A program made the translations under genes and the position numbers. Source: Anaerolineales bacterium UBA5195 (GTDB lineage Bacteria > Chloroflexota > Anaerolineae > Anaerolineales > Villigracilaceae). Taken from it: a DNA stretch of 64,000 nucleotides. How positions within the stretch are numbered: position 1 is the stretch's first letter; each line of letters begins with the position of its first letter. The stretch spans positions 37,096-101,095 of the forward strand of contig DHVZ01000041.1 in the NCBI GenBank assembly GCA_002412925.1. The letters run 5' to 3'. This document shows, piece by piece, positions 15,543 through 24,571 of the stretch. Under the pieces are notes generated by a model, which worked only from the letters and a program-made list of their open reading frames with translations, had not been told where the DNA came from and made no database searches.

Positions 15543-16547
15543 TTAGACGATTTTGATCACAGTTTTACCGATGGAATGACCGCTTTCGACGATCTGGTGA
15601 GCCTGATCGATTTCATCCAGTCTGAAGATATTTTTAACAAACACTTTAATCTGTCCGGCATCGATCAGGCGGGCAGCTTCCGCTAACATGGTAGTTTGCC
15701 ATACTCTGGCAGCGTGCATTTTGAAGTGCATTGGCGTCAGCATAAGCTCATAACTCAAGGTCAGGTTTCGCAATTTGGCTACGCCAGCTTCAGCTTTGCT
15801 GATGCCGATCTCGTCCAAAGTCACCACATGTCCGTAAATTTTGGCGGCCGAAAAGGAATCTGCAAATACTTGCCCACCGACAGTATCGAAGACAACATCA
15901 ACCCCTTTGCCGCCAGTAAGTTCGAGAACCCGATCAACGAAATTCTCGTCTTTATAGTTGATGCAATGATCGGCCCTCAAAGATCGGGCAAACTCAGCCT
16001 TTTCGGGACCGCTGACCGTAGTCAAAACCGTCGCACCGGCATGTTTGGCTAATTGGATGGCGATATACCCAACCCCACCGGCACCACCATGAATCAAGAC
16101 AACTTCACCAGCTTGCAACGAATAGCGATCAAAAAGGGCTTCCCAGGCTGTGAGCCACACCAAAGGCACAGAGGCGGCTTCCACCATTGACAGGCTTTCT
16201 GGCTTAAGGGCCAGACAATCCTGATGGACGACTGTTAATTCGGCATAGTTGCCCTGCTCATCGCCGCCCATCCCGCCATTAAAGAAATAAACCTCATCCC
16301 CGATTTTAAATTTTGTTACTGCTTCGCCAATCGCTTGCACGACCCCGGCCCCATCACAACCCAGGATGAGTGGTAAACGATTGGAGTAAAAACCGCCCTT
16401 TCGGCGTAATTTATAGTCTACCGGGTTCAATCCGCTGGCATGCAGGCGCACCAACACATCCAGAGGGCCTTTTAATACCGGATCAGGAACCTCCTTGAGT
16501 TTCAACATCTCGGTACCGCCAGCACCAGTCAACATAACAGCTTTCAT
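15543..16547 (-). CDS. Zinc-independent MDR dehydrogenase (quinone oxidoreductase/zeta-crystallin-like)
   Basis: 334 aa. GroES-like N-terminal part (LHASGLNPVDYKLRRKGGFY, LILGCDGAGVV) then a Rossmann fold with VLIHGGAGGVGYIAIQLAKH for NADPH. The zinc ligands of classical alcohol dehydrogenases are not evident. It probably reduces quinones or alkenals. It ends 20 bases before lpdA on the same strand. A truncated relative lies at 45999-46550. Confidence 0.87.
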   Translation of the reverse strand: MKAVMLTGAGGTEMLKLKEVPDPVLKGPLDVLVRLHASGLNPVDYKLRRKGGFYSNRLPLILGCDGAGVVQAIGEAVTKFKIGDEVYFFNGGMGGDEQGNYAELTVVHQDCLALKPESLSMVEAASVPLVWLTAWEALFDRYSLQAGEVVLIHGGAGGVGYIAIQLAKHAGATVLTTVSGPEKAEFARSLRADHCINYKDENFVDRVLELTGGKGVDVVFDTVGGQVFADSFSAAKIYGHVVTLDEIGISKAEAGVAKLRNLTLSYELMLTPMHFKMHAARVWQTTMLAEAARLIDAGQIKVFVKNIFRLDEIDQAHQIVESGHSIGKTVIKIV

Positions 16548-16680
16548 ATATGTACCTCCTCGCTAGCAGAAACAACCGAAGCTCATTTTTCCAACAGCAT
16601 GTCGGAGATGGCCTTGGCAATGGAGTATAGAATAGCACCAAATATGGTTCTCCGGTTTGACAGCCGATTGATCGGAGAGA

Positions 16681-17559
16681 TTACAGGGACTGGATCTGGG
16701 CCGCTCGCAGCGTGTTTTTCATCAGCATGGCGATCGTCATGGGGCCGACTCCGCCCGGGACGGGGGTGATAAACCCAGCCACTTTCTCCGCCTCATTAAA
16801 GTTGACATCGCCAACCAAACGATGACCGCTCTTTTTGGTGGCATCTGGCACAGAGTTGATGCCCACATCAATAACCGCCGCGCCGGGTTTAATCCAGTCG
16901 CCGCGCACCATCTCAGCCCGGCCAATGGCGGCAATCAGGATATCGGCCTGGCGGACAACAGCGGGCAGGTCGCGTGTGCGCGAATGGCAGACGGTGACGG
17001 TTGCATTCCGACTGATGAGCAGCAACGCAGCCGGCATTCCGACGATATTCGAGCGGCCCAGTACCACCGCGTTGGCCCCTTCGATCTTGATTCCCATCTG
17101 TTCGAGAAGGTAGATGCAGCCATAGGGTGTACACGGAACGAAGAGAGGTTCTCGTCCTTTTTGGGCCAGGCGGCCAATGTTGATGGGTGAGAAACCGTCC
17201 ACATCTTTTTCGATATTAATGAGTGAAAGCACCCGCTCCTCGTCAAGGTGTGACGGCAGAGGCAACTGCACCAGGATACCGTTGATCTGTGGGTCGGCGT
17301 TCAATCTTGTTACCAACGCCTCGACCTGTTCCTGGGTGGCATCGGCAGGCAGGTGTTCGCTAATGGAGCCCATCCCTAGTTCCTGGCAGGCCTTCCCCTT
17401 GGAAGCGACATACGCGGCTGAATCCGGTCGTTCACCTACCAGCACGGTTGCCAAAATTGGCTGCGGTTTCCCGACGGCTGTGCGTTTAGATACTTCCACG
17501 GCAACTTCCTCGCGCACTTTCTGGGCTATCATTTTTCCATCAATCAATTGAGCTGTCAT
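16681..17559 (-). CDS. folD: Methylene-THF dehydrogenase / methenyl-THF cyclohydrolase
   Basis: 292 aa from ATG 17559 (GAGGAGA upstream; the longer frame from 17595 lacks one). Signatures PINIGRLAQ, GILVQLPLPSHLDEERVL, NAVVLGRSNIVGMPAALLL and the closing PVPGGVGPMTIAMLM are those of FolD. The enzyme interconverts 5,10-methylene-THF and 10-formyl-THF using NADP. The next genes along the strand's upstream side are a dead formate channel and fhs, forming a one-carbon cluster. Confidence 0.96.
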   Translation of the reverse strand: MTAQLIDGKMIAQKVREEVAVEVSKRTAVGKPQPILATVLVGERPDSAAYVASKGKACQELGMGSISEHLPADATQEQVEALVTRLNADPQINGILVQLPLPSHLDEERVLSLINIEKDVDGFSPINIGRLAQKGREPLFVPCTPYGCIYLLEQMGIKIEGANAVVLGRSNIVGMPAALLLISRNATVTVCHSRTRDLPAVVRQADILIAAIGRAEMVRGDWIKPGAAVIDVGINSVPDATKKSGHRLVGDVNFNEAEKVAGFITPVPGGVGPMTIAMLMKNTLRAAQIQSL

Positions 17560-17643
17560 GATGTTTCTCCTCTTTTTCTCAGTAAATAACTCCAAGCCTA
17601 CCGTATTCCTGCTAATCCCGGAAGAGCCATAATTCCAAAAGGC

Positions 17644-18152
17644 CTAGCTCTTGCCACGCAGGTAAGCGAACCAGTAGATCAACGCCACCAGCCCTGCTCC
17701 GTCAATGATATTTCCGAGCGTAACCGGCCGCAGGTTATTCAAGAAAAATGCACCAGGTGAGGCTGGAGAGGTCCGGTGCTTTGTCTGCCAACCTGGTGGC
17801 AAAGGCCGGATCGAAATCTTTGATGAACAGCGCAAACGGGAAATAATAGGCCTGTTCCTGAATAGCCCTTGACCTATGATTTTCCCGCGCATGTTATTGC
17901 GAGCCGAACTTTGGCAGAGCAATCTCCAGTTAATTGGCAGTGCTGTGCTCAAACGAGGCTGCATCAAAAGAAGTGATGGGGAAAACAGTGTTCGGAGCGA
18001 ACATGGCTCCCGAGGCGATAAATGCCCCTGCCAGCAAAGGGCAAAGCAAAAAACTTCCAAAACGAAAGTGCAACCTTGCGGACTCCATCGGCTTCGGCCT
18101 TTTCGGCCATTTCCAGCGGCATCAATAGATCAATAGAAATTTCTTGAGACAT
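17644..18152 (-). pseudogene. Decayed formate/nitrite transporter (FocA/FNT family)
   Basis: From ATG 18152 the frame reads MSQEISIDLLMPLEMAEKAE and then VALSFWKFFALPF, the FNT N-terminus. A frameshift near 18025 moves the continuation (AGAFIASGAMFAPNTVFPIT) to another frame. The central helices are missing. The C-terminal part resumes as QAYYFPFALFIKDFDPAFAT with LADKAPDLSSLTW, shifts frame again, and ends NNLRPVTLGNIIDGAG and LVALIYWFAYLRGKS. A ~280-residue channel is thus reduced to ~170 codons with at least two frameshifts and a deletion. It lies between fhs and folD, the natural place for a formate channel. Confidence 0.85.
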
Positions 18153-18210
18153 AGGTCTCCGCCAGCAAATTGTACAGGGACGAGGCATGTTCCGCTCCTG
18201 TACAAAAAAA

Positions 18211-20115
18211 TTAGAATAAGCCCAGGACTTTGCCAGTTTCAAGATCCAGGTCCACATCATAGAAGACCGGACGGGTTGGCAGACCAGGCATGGTGCGCAT
18301 TTCGCCCAACAATGGGTATAGGAAACCTGCACCAACGGAGGCGCGGATGTCGCGCACGGGGACGCGGAATCCGGTTGGCGCGCCTTTCAGGCTGGCATCG
18401 GTGGTAAAGGACAGGTGGGTCTTGGCCATACACAGCGGCAGGTTAGCAAAGCCCAACCGGGTGTAGAGGGCGATCTTGGCTTCGGCCTCAGGGGAATAAT
18501 CCACTCCCTCGGCTCCATAAATTTCTTTGCAGACGATCTCGATCTTCTCTTTGATGGAAAATTCGAGCGGGTAGAGAAATTTGAAATTGCTTGGCTTCTC
18601 GGCGGCTTTGACCACCGCTTCGGCCAGTTTTATCGCGCCTGCGCCGCCGTCCATCCAGTGGGTCGAAACCACGGCATCCATGGCTCCGGCGTCAAGCGCT
18701 GTTTTACATACCAATTCCACTTCCGCTGGTTTATCATCCAGGAATGAGTTGACCGCCACGATCACATTCACACCATATTTCAGAGCATTCTTGATGTGGC
18801 GCTCCATGTTGGGCAAGCCCTTACGAACCAGTTCAATATTCTCGTCGGTATATTCGGGCGCCAGCGGTTTGCCAGCCACCACCTTGGGTCCGCCGCCATG
18901 CATCTTGAGGGCGCGTACCGTGGCTACTAACACCACTACCTGCGGAATCAGGCCGGAGTAACGGCACTTGATATCAAAGAATTTCTCCATGCCAATATCG
19001 GCGCCAAAACCCGACTCTGTGATCACGTAATCGGCTAATTTCAGGGCAATCCGGTCGGCGATGATGGACGACTGTCCATGGGCAATATTGGCAAATGGCC
19101 CGGCATGCACCAGGGCAGGTGTGCCTTCCAGGGTCTGCATTAAGTTGGGCTTGATGGCATCCTTCATCAAGACAGTCAATGCGCCAGCCACGCCCAGATC
19201 TTCCGCAGTGACAGCAGTACCTTTACGGTCGGTGCCGATGACCATGCGTCCCAGGCGCTCGCGCATGTCCGACAGGTCGGTTGTCAAGGCGAGAATAGCC
19301 ATAATCTCACTGGCCACTGCGATGTCAAAACCGGTGCGGCGAGTTTTGCCTTTTTCTTCCGGGCCAAGACCCACTTCGATCTCGCGCAAGAAACGATCAT
19401 TGGTGTCTATCACGCGTCGCCAGGTGATCGAATCGGGGTCAATATCCAGGCGGGCGAAGCGGGAACGCTCTTCACGGGTAAGGGCGTTTGGATCGGTCTT
19501 CTCTATCCCGAGCTTCTTCAGGCGGCGCAGCATGGAGGGGGAGAAACTGCGCTTGCCCTGCTTATCCATTGGGCAGAGTGCATTAAATAGGTTCTCATCA
19601 TCCGGTTGCTCGCCTTCGTGGAACATGCGGGCGTCAATAGCAGCCGCGCAAAGGTTGTTTGCGGCTGTGATGGCGTGAATGTCGCCGGTCAGGTGCAGGT
19701 TAAAATCTTCCATCGGGATGATCTGCGAATAACCGCCGCCGGCTGCGCCGCCTTTAATCCCAAAGGTTGGCCCCTGTGAGGGTTGACGGATGACTGTAAA
19801 TACCTTCTTCCTAAGATATGCGCCAAGCGCCTGACTAAGTCCAACAGTGGTGGTAGTCTTGCCTTCCCCAAGCGGCGTGGGTGTAATGGCAGTTACGTCA
19901 ATATACTTGCCATCCGGACGGTTCTGCAGGCGCTTTAATATCTCAAGTTTGACCTTGGCTTTGTAAGGGCCGTAGAGTTCCAACTCCTCGGGCAGGATGC
20001 CAACTTCCTCGGCCACCTGGCAGATGGGTTTGATGTCAGCAGCCTGGGCGATATCAATATCAGAGGGCACCATGCGAACAAGTTTCAACTTTGTGGGGGT
20101 AAAGTTAATGGTCAT
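18211..20115 (-). CDS. fhs: Formate-tetrahydrofolate ligase
   Basis: 634 aa, longer than the ~560 aa of many bacterial enzymes and closer to the size of the domain in eukaryotic C1-THF synthase. Signatures: the ATP-binding TPTPLGEGKTTTTVGLSQAL near residue 80, then RQPSQGPTFGIKGGAAGGGY and SEIMAILALTTDLSDMRERL. It makes 10-formyl-THF from formate, THF and ATP, and can run backwards to yield ATP and formate. With folD it connects formate with methylene-THF. The gene is preceded by a 307-bp leader with competing stems. Confidence 0.96.
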   Translation of the reverse strand: MTINFTPTKLKLVRMVPSDIDIAQAADIKPICQVAEEVGILPEELELYGPYKAKVKLEILKRLQNRPDGKYIDVTAITPTPLGEGKTTTTVGLSQALGAYLRKKVFTVIRQPSQGPTFGIKGGAAGGGYSQIIPMEDFNLHLTGDIHAITAANNLCAAAIDARMFHEGEQPDDENLFNALCPMDKQGKRSFSPSMLRRLKKLGIEKTDPNALTREERSRFARLDIDPDSITWRRVIDTNDRFLREIEVGLGPEEKGKTRRTGFDIAVASEIMAILALTTDLSDMRERLGRMVIGTDRKGTAVTAEDLGVAGALTVLMKDAIKPNLMQTLEGTPALVHAGPFANIAHGQSSIIADRIALKLADYVITESGFGADIGMEKFFDIKCRYSGLIPQVVVLVATVRALKMHGGGPKVVAGKPLAPEYTDENIELVRKGLPNMERHIKNALKYGVNVIVAVNSFLDDKPAEVELVCKTALDAGAMDAVVSTHWMDGGAGAIKLAEAVVKAAEKPSNFKFLYPLEFSIKEKIEIVCKEIYGAEGVDYSPEAEAKIALYTRLGFANLPLCMAKTHLSFTTDASLKGAPTGFRVPVRDIRASVGAGFLYPLLGEMRTMPGLPTRPVFYDVDLDLETGKVLGLF

Positions 20116-20422
20116 ATCGTCTCCGTGAAATCAAGTTGGAATTATTGAAAAAAAAGAATATTTCTAGCTGATTATTTTTTAACTCATGTTGCGCAGAACT
20201 TCCCGAAGGCATTGTCCTGCCAGCGCCAGTACCACAGGTACAAGTGAGCCTGCCGAAGGGTTCCCATGAAAAACCTAGATTCGCCAGTTAAACCTTCGGG
20301 ACGGTGCGTAACATCAGTTAAATAAGCACACTCCCAAGGGAATAAGCAGAAACTTCCTGCGTATGTAGACAATAGGTCTCCAACTCCTATCCATTCTCTC
20401 ATTCCTTTTTTTGGTGGGAATA
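20116..20422 (-). other. Gene-free leader upstream of fhs with mutually exclusive stems
   Basis: Read on the minus strand, CCCGAAGG (20300-20293) can pair either with CCCTTCGG (20260-20253) or with CCTTCGGG (20209-20202), and a small GTACC-TGT-GGTAC hairpin lies between. This could be a regulatory RNA leader for fhs, but I cannot match it to a known riboswitch class. An 80-codon frame (20184-20426) crosses the region; it has no recognisable family and overlaps the structured part, so it is not called. Confidence 0.3.
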
Positions 20423-21448
20423 TCAATATCGGCCATATTCGCGCAAAGTATGCATCATGGCAGCATAGTTTTCGGGTTTGACAGCCGAGTGAATGGAATT
20501 ACTCGATGAGAGGATAAAACCGCCGCCGGGCATTCCCACGCGCAATGCTTCCTTAGTAGCCTCGATGACTTCATCCGGTGTGCCAAACGTCATCAGTTGG
20601 GCACAGTCCACGTTTCCTTTCAGCGCCACTCGCTGCCCGTATTTGGCCTTGACTTCGCCTAGATCCATGCCCGCCTGGGGGTCGATGGGATCGAGACAAT
20701 CAATGCCCGAATCGATAATCATGTCAATGATCTTCCAGAGATTGCCGTCGGTATGCTTGATGACATACAGGCCTAGTTCCTTGTAGCCCTGCATAACACG
20801 GCAAAGACCAGGATAAAAGAACTCACGGAAGTGCTTAGGCGACATGAGCGGTCCTTGGTTGTAGGCGTAGTCATCGCCGGTGTAGACGATTTTCGCCCCG
20901 CGAGCTACCACTTCCTTCGCCAGTTCGAGATTGACCGTCACCGACATCTCTACCAAAGCCCTGATCAGTTCGGGCTTGGACACAATAGCCATAAGCAATT
21001 CTTTCATTCCCATGAGATAGCGCGGAAGCGAAAAAACATCGTTCAGATGGACAATGACAGCTTTATCTCCCTGGTATTTTTGCACAGCCGCCTCCACGGC
21101 AGTAAACCGTTCGGGCACATGTGGATCTGGCGGGGTAAAACGTTCAAAATCAGCCAGCGTCTTGATCGGCGATTCCACTTCAACGCCATGCTCTTCATTG
21201 GTATCCTGAGTAACGTATCCCCACTCACTGAGCCAGCGATTCGCACTAATCTTTTCCTTCCTGAAAATCGGATCAACGATGACAGCATCATGCCCCATCT
21301 GCACGGCAAAATCAGTATGGCTTTTGCAACCCGGGTAAAGAGCCTCCCGAACCCGACGATCCACTACCCATTCGAAATGCGGTACACGATCCGGCTCCTG
21401 CCGCTGAAGCACGCGCAAGACGCGCTCTTCCGAAGTCATTTCAACCAT
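20423..21448 (-). CDS. Uroporphyrinogen decarboxylase (UroD/MtaA)-family protein
   Basis: 341 aa from ATG 21448 (AAGGAGATAAGCCC upstream; an earlier in-frame start at 21544 is not supported by a ribosome site). The UroD fold is indicated by VLRVLQRQEPDRVPHFEWVV, VIVHLNDVFSLPRYLMG, YVIKHTDGNLWKIIDMII and LDPIDPQAGMDL. Paralogs of this type are common beside sugar and methyltransferase genes; many move methyl groups with corrinoids and others have unknown roles. As last gene of the array, 98 bases after the SIS-domain gene, it is unlikely to serve haem synthesis. Confidence 0.8.
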   Translation of the reverse strand: MVEMTSEERVLRVLQRQEPDRVPHFEWVVDRRVREALYPGCKSHTDFAVQMGHDAVIVDPIFRKEKISANRWLSEWGYVTQDTNEEHGVEVESPIKTLADFERFTPPDPHVPERFTAVEAAVQKYQGDKAVIVHLNDVFSLPRYLMGMKELLMAIVSKPELIRALVEMSVTVNLELAKEVVARGAKIVYTGDDYAYNQGPLMSPKHFREFFYPGLCRVMQGYKELGLYVIKHTDGNLWKIIDMIIDSGIDCLDPIDPQAGMDLGEVKAKYGQRVALKGNVDCAQLMTFGTPDEVIEATKEALRVGMPGGGFILSSSNSIHSAVKPENYAAMMHTLREYGRY

Positions 21449-21546
21449 GGGCTTATCTCCTTTGGAAAATCTGGCCTGCTGCTCGCGGTCTGACAGATTA
21501 GTAATATTGTCGGGTAGATGACGATGTTGGTTCGCGCCCACCACCC

Positions 21547-22125
21547 CTATTCCAGATTGGCATGGCGTTCAAACATCTGCGCTGCATCAACTCCGGTTCG
21601 CTGCATCAACCTTAAGATGAGCCAATCGCCCAAAATAAGAAGAGCTTGTTCGAACAGAGTACCCAGAGGCTGGAACGACATGAAGCCGCGAACCCCATCA
21701 GCCATTCTGAAAGATGGCGCTGGAATGATGACTTGCTGATCGGCCAATTCAGCTAAGGGTGAGGTTGCATCGGTTGTGAAGAGCAGGATTTTTGCGCCCC
21801 GGTTTCGGGCCTGCCCGGCCATCGTCAGCAGGCTGGCGGTACGACCCGAACCTGACCCGATAATCAGCAAGTCTTCCACTACGACGCTCGGCGTGGTAAT
21901 TTCACCAACAACATGGACAGTTTTGCCCAGGTGCATGAGCCGCATACCCAAGGCCCGCATACATAGGCCGCTCCGCCCGGCTCCAGCGACAAAGATTCGG
22001 GGGGAAAATTCCATCAGTTCTGCACCCTGGGTCAGGCTTTCGGCTGATACCTGGCGCACACAAGCCGCTACCTCTGCCAGGATCTTTTCAGGCGTAACTT
22101 CAATCGAATCATTGGTCACAGTCAC
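21547..22125 (-). CDS. SIS-domain sugar-phosphate isomerase (6-phospho-3-hexuloisomerase-like)
   Basis: 192 aa, the size of PHI/HxlB. The SIS fold is shown by FVAGAGRSGLCMRALGMRLMH, VVVEDLLIIGSGSGRT and AKILLFTTDATSPLAELADQ. PHI converts 3-hexulose 6-phosphate to fructose 6-phosphate and is normally encoded with hexulose-phosphate synthase (HPS). Here an enzyme of the HPS/KGPDC superfamily opens the same gene array at 43649-44746, so the pair may work together. The start at 22125 lacks a strong ribosome site. It lies 15 bases behind the kinase gene, so is cotranscribed. Confidence 0.82.
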   Translation of the reverse strand: MTVTNDSIEVTPEKILAEVAACVRQVSAESLTQGAELMEFSPRIFVAGAGRSGLCMRALGMRLMHLGKTVHVVGEITTPSVVVEDLLIIGSGSGRTASLLTMAGQARNRGAKILLFTTDATSPLAELADQQVIIPAPSFRMADGVRGFMSFQPLGTLFEQALLILGDWLILRLMQRTGVDAAQMFERHANLE

Positions 22126-22140
22126 AGTTTCTACATTGCC

Positions 22141-23664
22141 TCAATCGAGTTTATTCAGCGCTTCCCACGGCTCGCTCATTATGCGCGTCAACCGCTGATA
22201 TTCGGCATAGCGTGCCAGGTAGAGCGGCGTGTTGGCTGAATTCGGTTCATGAATACGGACGACCGATACAGCCTCCTGAACAGCCTCGGCATAGTTGCGA
22301 TAGATACCCGCACCGATGCCAGCGGACAGCGCCGCTCCGCGCGCGCCCAACTCGTTCCCATCCGAGACTTCCATCGGAACCTGGATCGTATCGGCAAACA
22401 TCTGCGACCAAACCGCACTGCGCGAACCGCCACCGGTCAGCCGCGCGGTGTTGATTTGGCCTCCAGCCGTGCGCAGCTTCTCAATATGACTCAGGTGACC
22501 GAACACGACGCCCTCGTACAAGGCCCGGAGCAAGTGAGCCCGCGTGTGCCAACCCGCCACGCCGTAAAATCCAGCGCGCGCGGTTGGCTGTACATTTGAA
22601 CCATACAAGAACGGGTGGAAAATAATATTTGTGCTGCCCGGGGCCAGGCTGGCAACCTCTTCATTACACACATCATAGACCGAAATTCCTCGTTGCCTGG
22701 CTTCAGCGCGCTCGTCGCCGCAGCACTGGTTTACAAACCATTCCAGGTTGGTAGCCGATGTGGCGCTGCCTTCAACCGTAAGATACAGGCCGGGTTCAGC
22801 AAAGAGGGTCGTCATGAACAGCCCAGGATCGACAATCGGGTCGCGGGTAATGACCTCGTTGATGCTCCAACTGCCCATCACCAGGCAGGCCTGGTTCGGA
22901 TTAACCGCCCCGGCGCCGATTGCGCTGGCATCCACGTCGAACATACCGCCAACGACGGGCGTCCCGGCTGCCAGCCCGGTCTCCTGGGCTGTGGCAGGTG
23001 TCACCAGGCCGACGACTTCACTGCTATGCTTGAGAGCCGGCAGGGCCTCATAGGCTTCGGAAAGATCATACAGCGCCATCAGCTCGCGGGAGTAGCATTT
23101 GTTGCGAACATCCATCAAACTGGTGGCGCTCATGTCAGTGTAATCGCCCGTGATCTCACCAGTCAGACGGTACTTGACATAGTCCTTGACCATCAAAATG
23201 GCGCCGAGACGTTCGTAATTCTGCGGCTCATGCTGTTTGAGCCAGGCCAGCAGCGCGTTCGGCTGCGCGGGCCAGAAAGACTGGATCGTAAACGGGAATA
23301 CCTGTTCGTGGAGGCTGCGCTGGTTCCATTCTGCCAAAACGGCAGCGGCGCGCGAATCCATAGATTGGATGCCGTTCCGCAGCGGCTGCCCCTGTTTGTC
23401 CAATAGATAGACGCCGTTACCGTGCCCGGTATTGCCAATCCCGGCGATTTCTTCTGGCCGGATACCCGACTTGGCCAATACGGCGCGGATGGCGCTGGCT
23501 GTGCTCTGCCACAGCATTTCCATACTGCGTTCTGTCCAGCCCGGATGCGGGTACTCCGTATCCGCTTTGCAGCTTGCAACTGCGATTTCCTTGCCTTTTA
23601 GATCAAAGAGCGCAGCTTTCGAGACCGTACTGCCGTTATCAATGCCCAAAAGATACTGGCCCAT
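22141..23664 (-). CDS. FGGY-family carbohydrate kinase (L-xylulose / 3-keto-L-gulonate kinase-like)
   Basis: 507 aa. N-terminal phosphate motif LLGIDNGSTVSKAALFD, then IAGIGNTGHGNGVYLLD and the ATP-site region TARLTGGGSRSAVWSQMFAD. The features IDNGST, GHGNG and HPGWTERSMEMLWQ recall LyxK-type kinases, which phosphorylate L-xylulose or 3-keto-L-gulonate. That substrate would fit the decarboxylase and epimerases of the array, but within FGGY kinases specificity cannot be fixed by eye. It ends 15 bases before the PHI-like gene. Confidence 0.85.
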   Translation of the reverse strand: MGQYLLGIDNGSTVSKAALFDLKGKEIAVASCKADTEYPHPGWTERSMEMLWQSTASAIRAVLAKSGIRPEEIAGIGNTGHGNGVYLLDKQGQPLRNGIQSMDSRAAAVLAEWNQRSLHEQVFPFTIQSFWPAQPNALLAWLKQHEPQNYERLGAILMVKDYVKYRLTGEITGDYTDMSATSLMDVRNKCYSRELMALYDLSEAYEALPALKHSSEVVGLVTPATAQETGLAAGTPVVGGMFDVDASAIGAGAVNPNQACLVMGSWSINEVITRDPIVDPGLFMTTLFAEPGLYLTVEGSATSATNLEWFVNQCCGDERAEARQRGISVYDVCNEEVASLAPGSTNIIFHPFLYGSNVQPTARAGFYGVAGWHTRAHLLRALYEGVVFGHLSHIEKLRTAGGQINTARLTGGGSRSAVWSQMFADTIQVPMEVSDGNELGARGAALSAGIGAGIYRNYAEAVQEAVSVVRIHEPNSANTPLYLARYAEYQRLTRIMSEPWEALNKLD

Positions 23665-23685
23665 GTTTTCCTCCGTTAACCGCTT

Positions 23686-24552
23686 TTATCTGTAGCGTGT
23701 GGCTTTGCCAGCCGAGCCTAACAACTGGTTCTTTTGGCGAATGACTGCACTTCCCGCCGCCCGCGCCGCCTCAAAAGCCTCATTCACTTCGGTCTTTTCG
23801 ATGGGACCTCCCAGCGCCTGTTTCAAAGCCCGCAAAAAGGGAATGCGCACATCGGTCCAGATATTGATCTTGTCAATCCCGATTTCGATGGCGCGCCGCA
23901 GATCCTGGTCAGGCGTATCTGACCCACCGTGCAAGACAAGCGGTATCGGGCAGGCGGCGCGCAGCTGGGCGATGCGCTCGAAATCGAGCTGGGGTTTGCC
24001 GCGGTACAAGCCATGCAGCGTGCCAATCGAGACCGCCAGCGCATCCACGCCGGTTTCAGCGACAAAACGCCTGGCCTCATCCACGCGCGTCAGATGCGCC
24101 TTATACTGATCCCCACTGACCAGATCGTCTCCTTGCCCGACATGCCCCAACTCGGCCTCGACCGAAGCGCCACAGGCATGAGCGAGTTCAACTGCCTGAC
24201 GGGTGAGCGTGATATTTTGCTCCAACGGCGCTTGTGACGCATCAATCATCACCCCAGAGAAGCCCAATTCGAGCGCAGCTTCAATCTGGTCAAGCGTCTT
24301 GGCATGGTCAAGCACCAATGCAGCCGGAATACGCGTGCGTTCGACTTCCATTTCGATAATGCGTAACAAAGTAGGCCATTCTTCCTGTGGTGTATGATGC
24401 GGGTAGATCATGATAATGGCGGGAGCCTGATCAGCCGCAGATGCCTCGACAATCGCTCGCGTGATCTCCAGATTACAGGTGTCATACGCGCCTACAGCCC
24501 AGTTTTGCCCTACACACGGCTGCAAAATTTCTGCCAAAGTCAGATATTTCAT
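23686..24552 (-). CDS. Class II fructose/tagatose-bisphosphate-type aldolase
   Basis: 288 aa from ATG 24552 (AAGGAGACTTT upstream; the reading from 24582 is longer by ten residues). Zinc-ligand regions LVLDHAKTLDQIEAAL, SIGTLHGLYRG and LVLHGGSDTPD are in the expected order, with the GatY/KbaY-like ending DKINIWTDVRIPFLRALKQ. Such enzymes split a ketose phosphate into dihydroxyacetone phosphate and an aldehyde. The usual second zinc-site sequence of FBP aldolase differs (LDHA-K rather than LDHG), so a ketose other than fructose bisphosphate is likely. Confidence 0.85.
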   Translation of the reverse strand: MKYLTLAEILQPCVGQNWAVGAYDTCNLEITRAIVEASAADQAPAIIMIYPHHTPQEEWPTLLRIIEMEVERTRIPAALVLDHAKTLDQIEAALELGFSGVMIDASQAPLEQNITLTRQAVELAHACGASVEAELGHVGQGDDLVSGDQYKAHLTRVDEARRFVAETGVDALAVSIGTLHGLYRGKPQLDFERIAQLRAACPIPLVLHGGSDTPDQDLRRAIEIGIDKINIWTDVRIPFLRALKQALGGPIEKTEVNEAFEAARAAGSAVIRQKNQLLGSAGKATRYR

Positions 24553-24571
24553 AAAGTCTCCTTCAACTTCG

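Noticed and set aside
20184..20426. 80-codon frame between fhs and the UroD-family gene
   Set aside because: No family, no ribosome site, and it coincides with the repeated CCTTCGG stems, which would force such a frame by chance.
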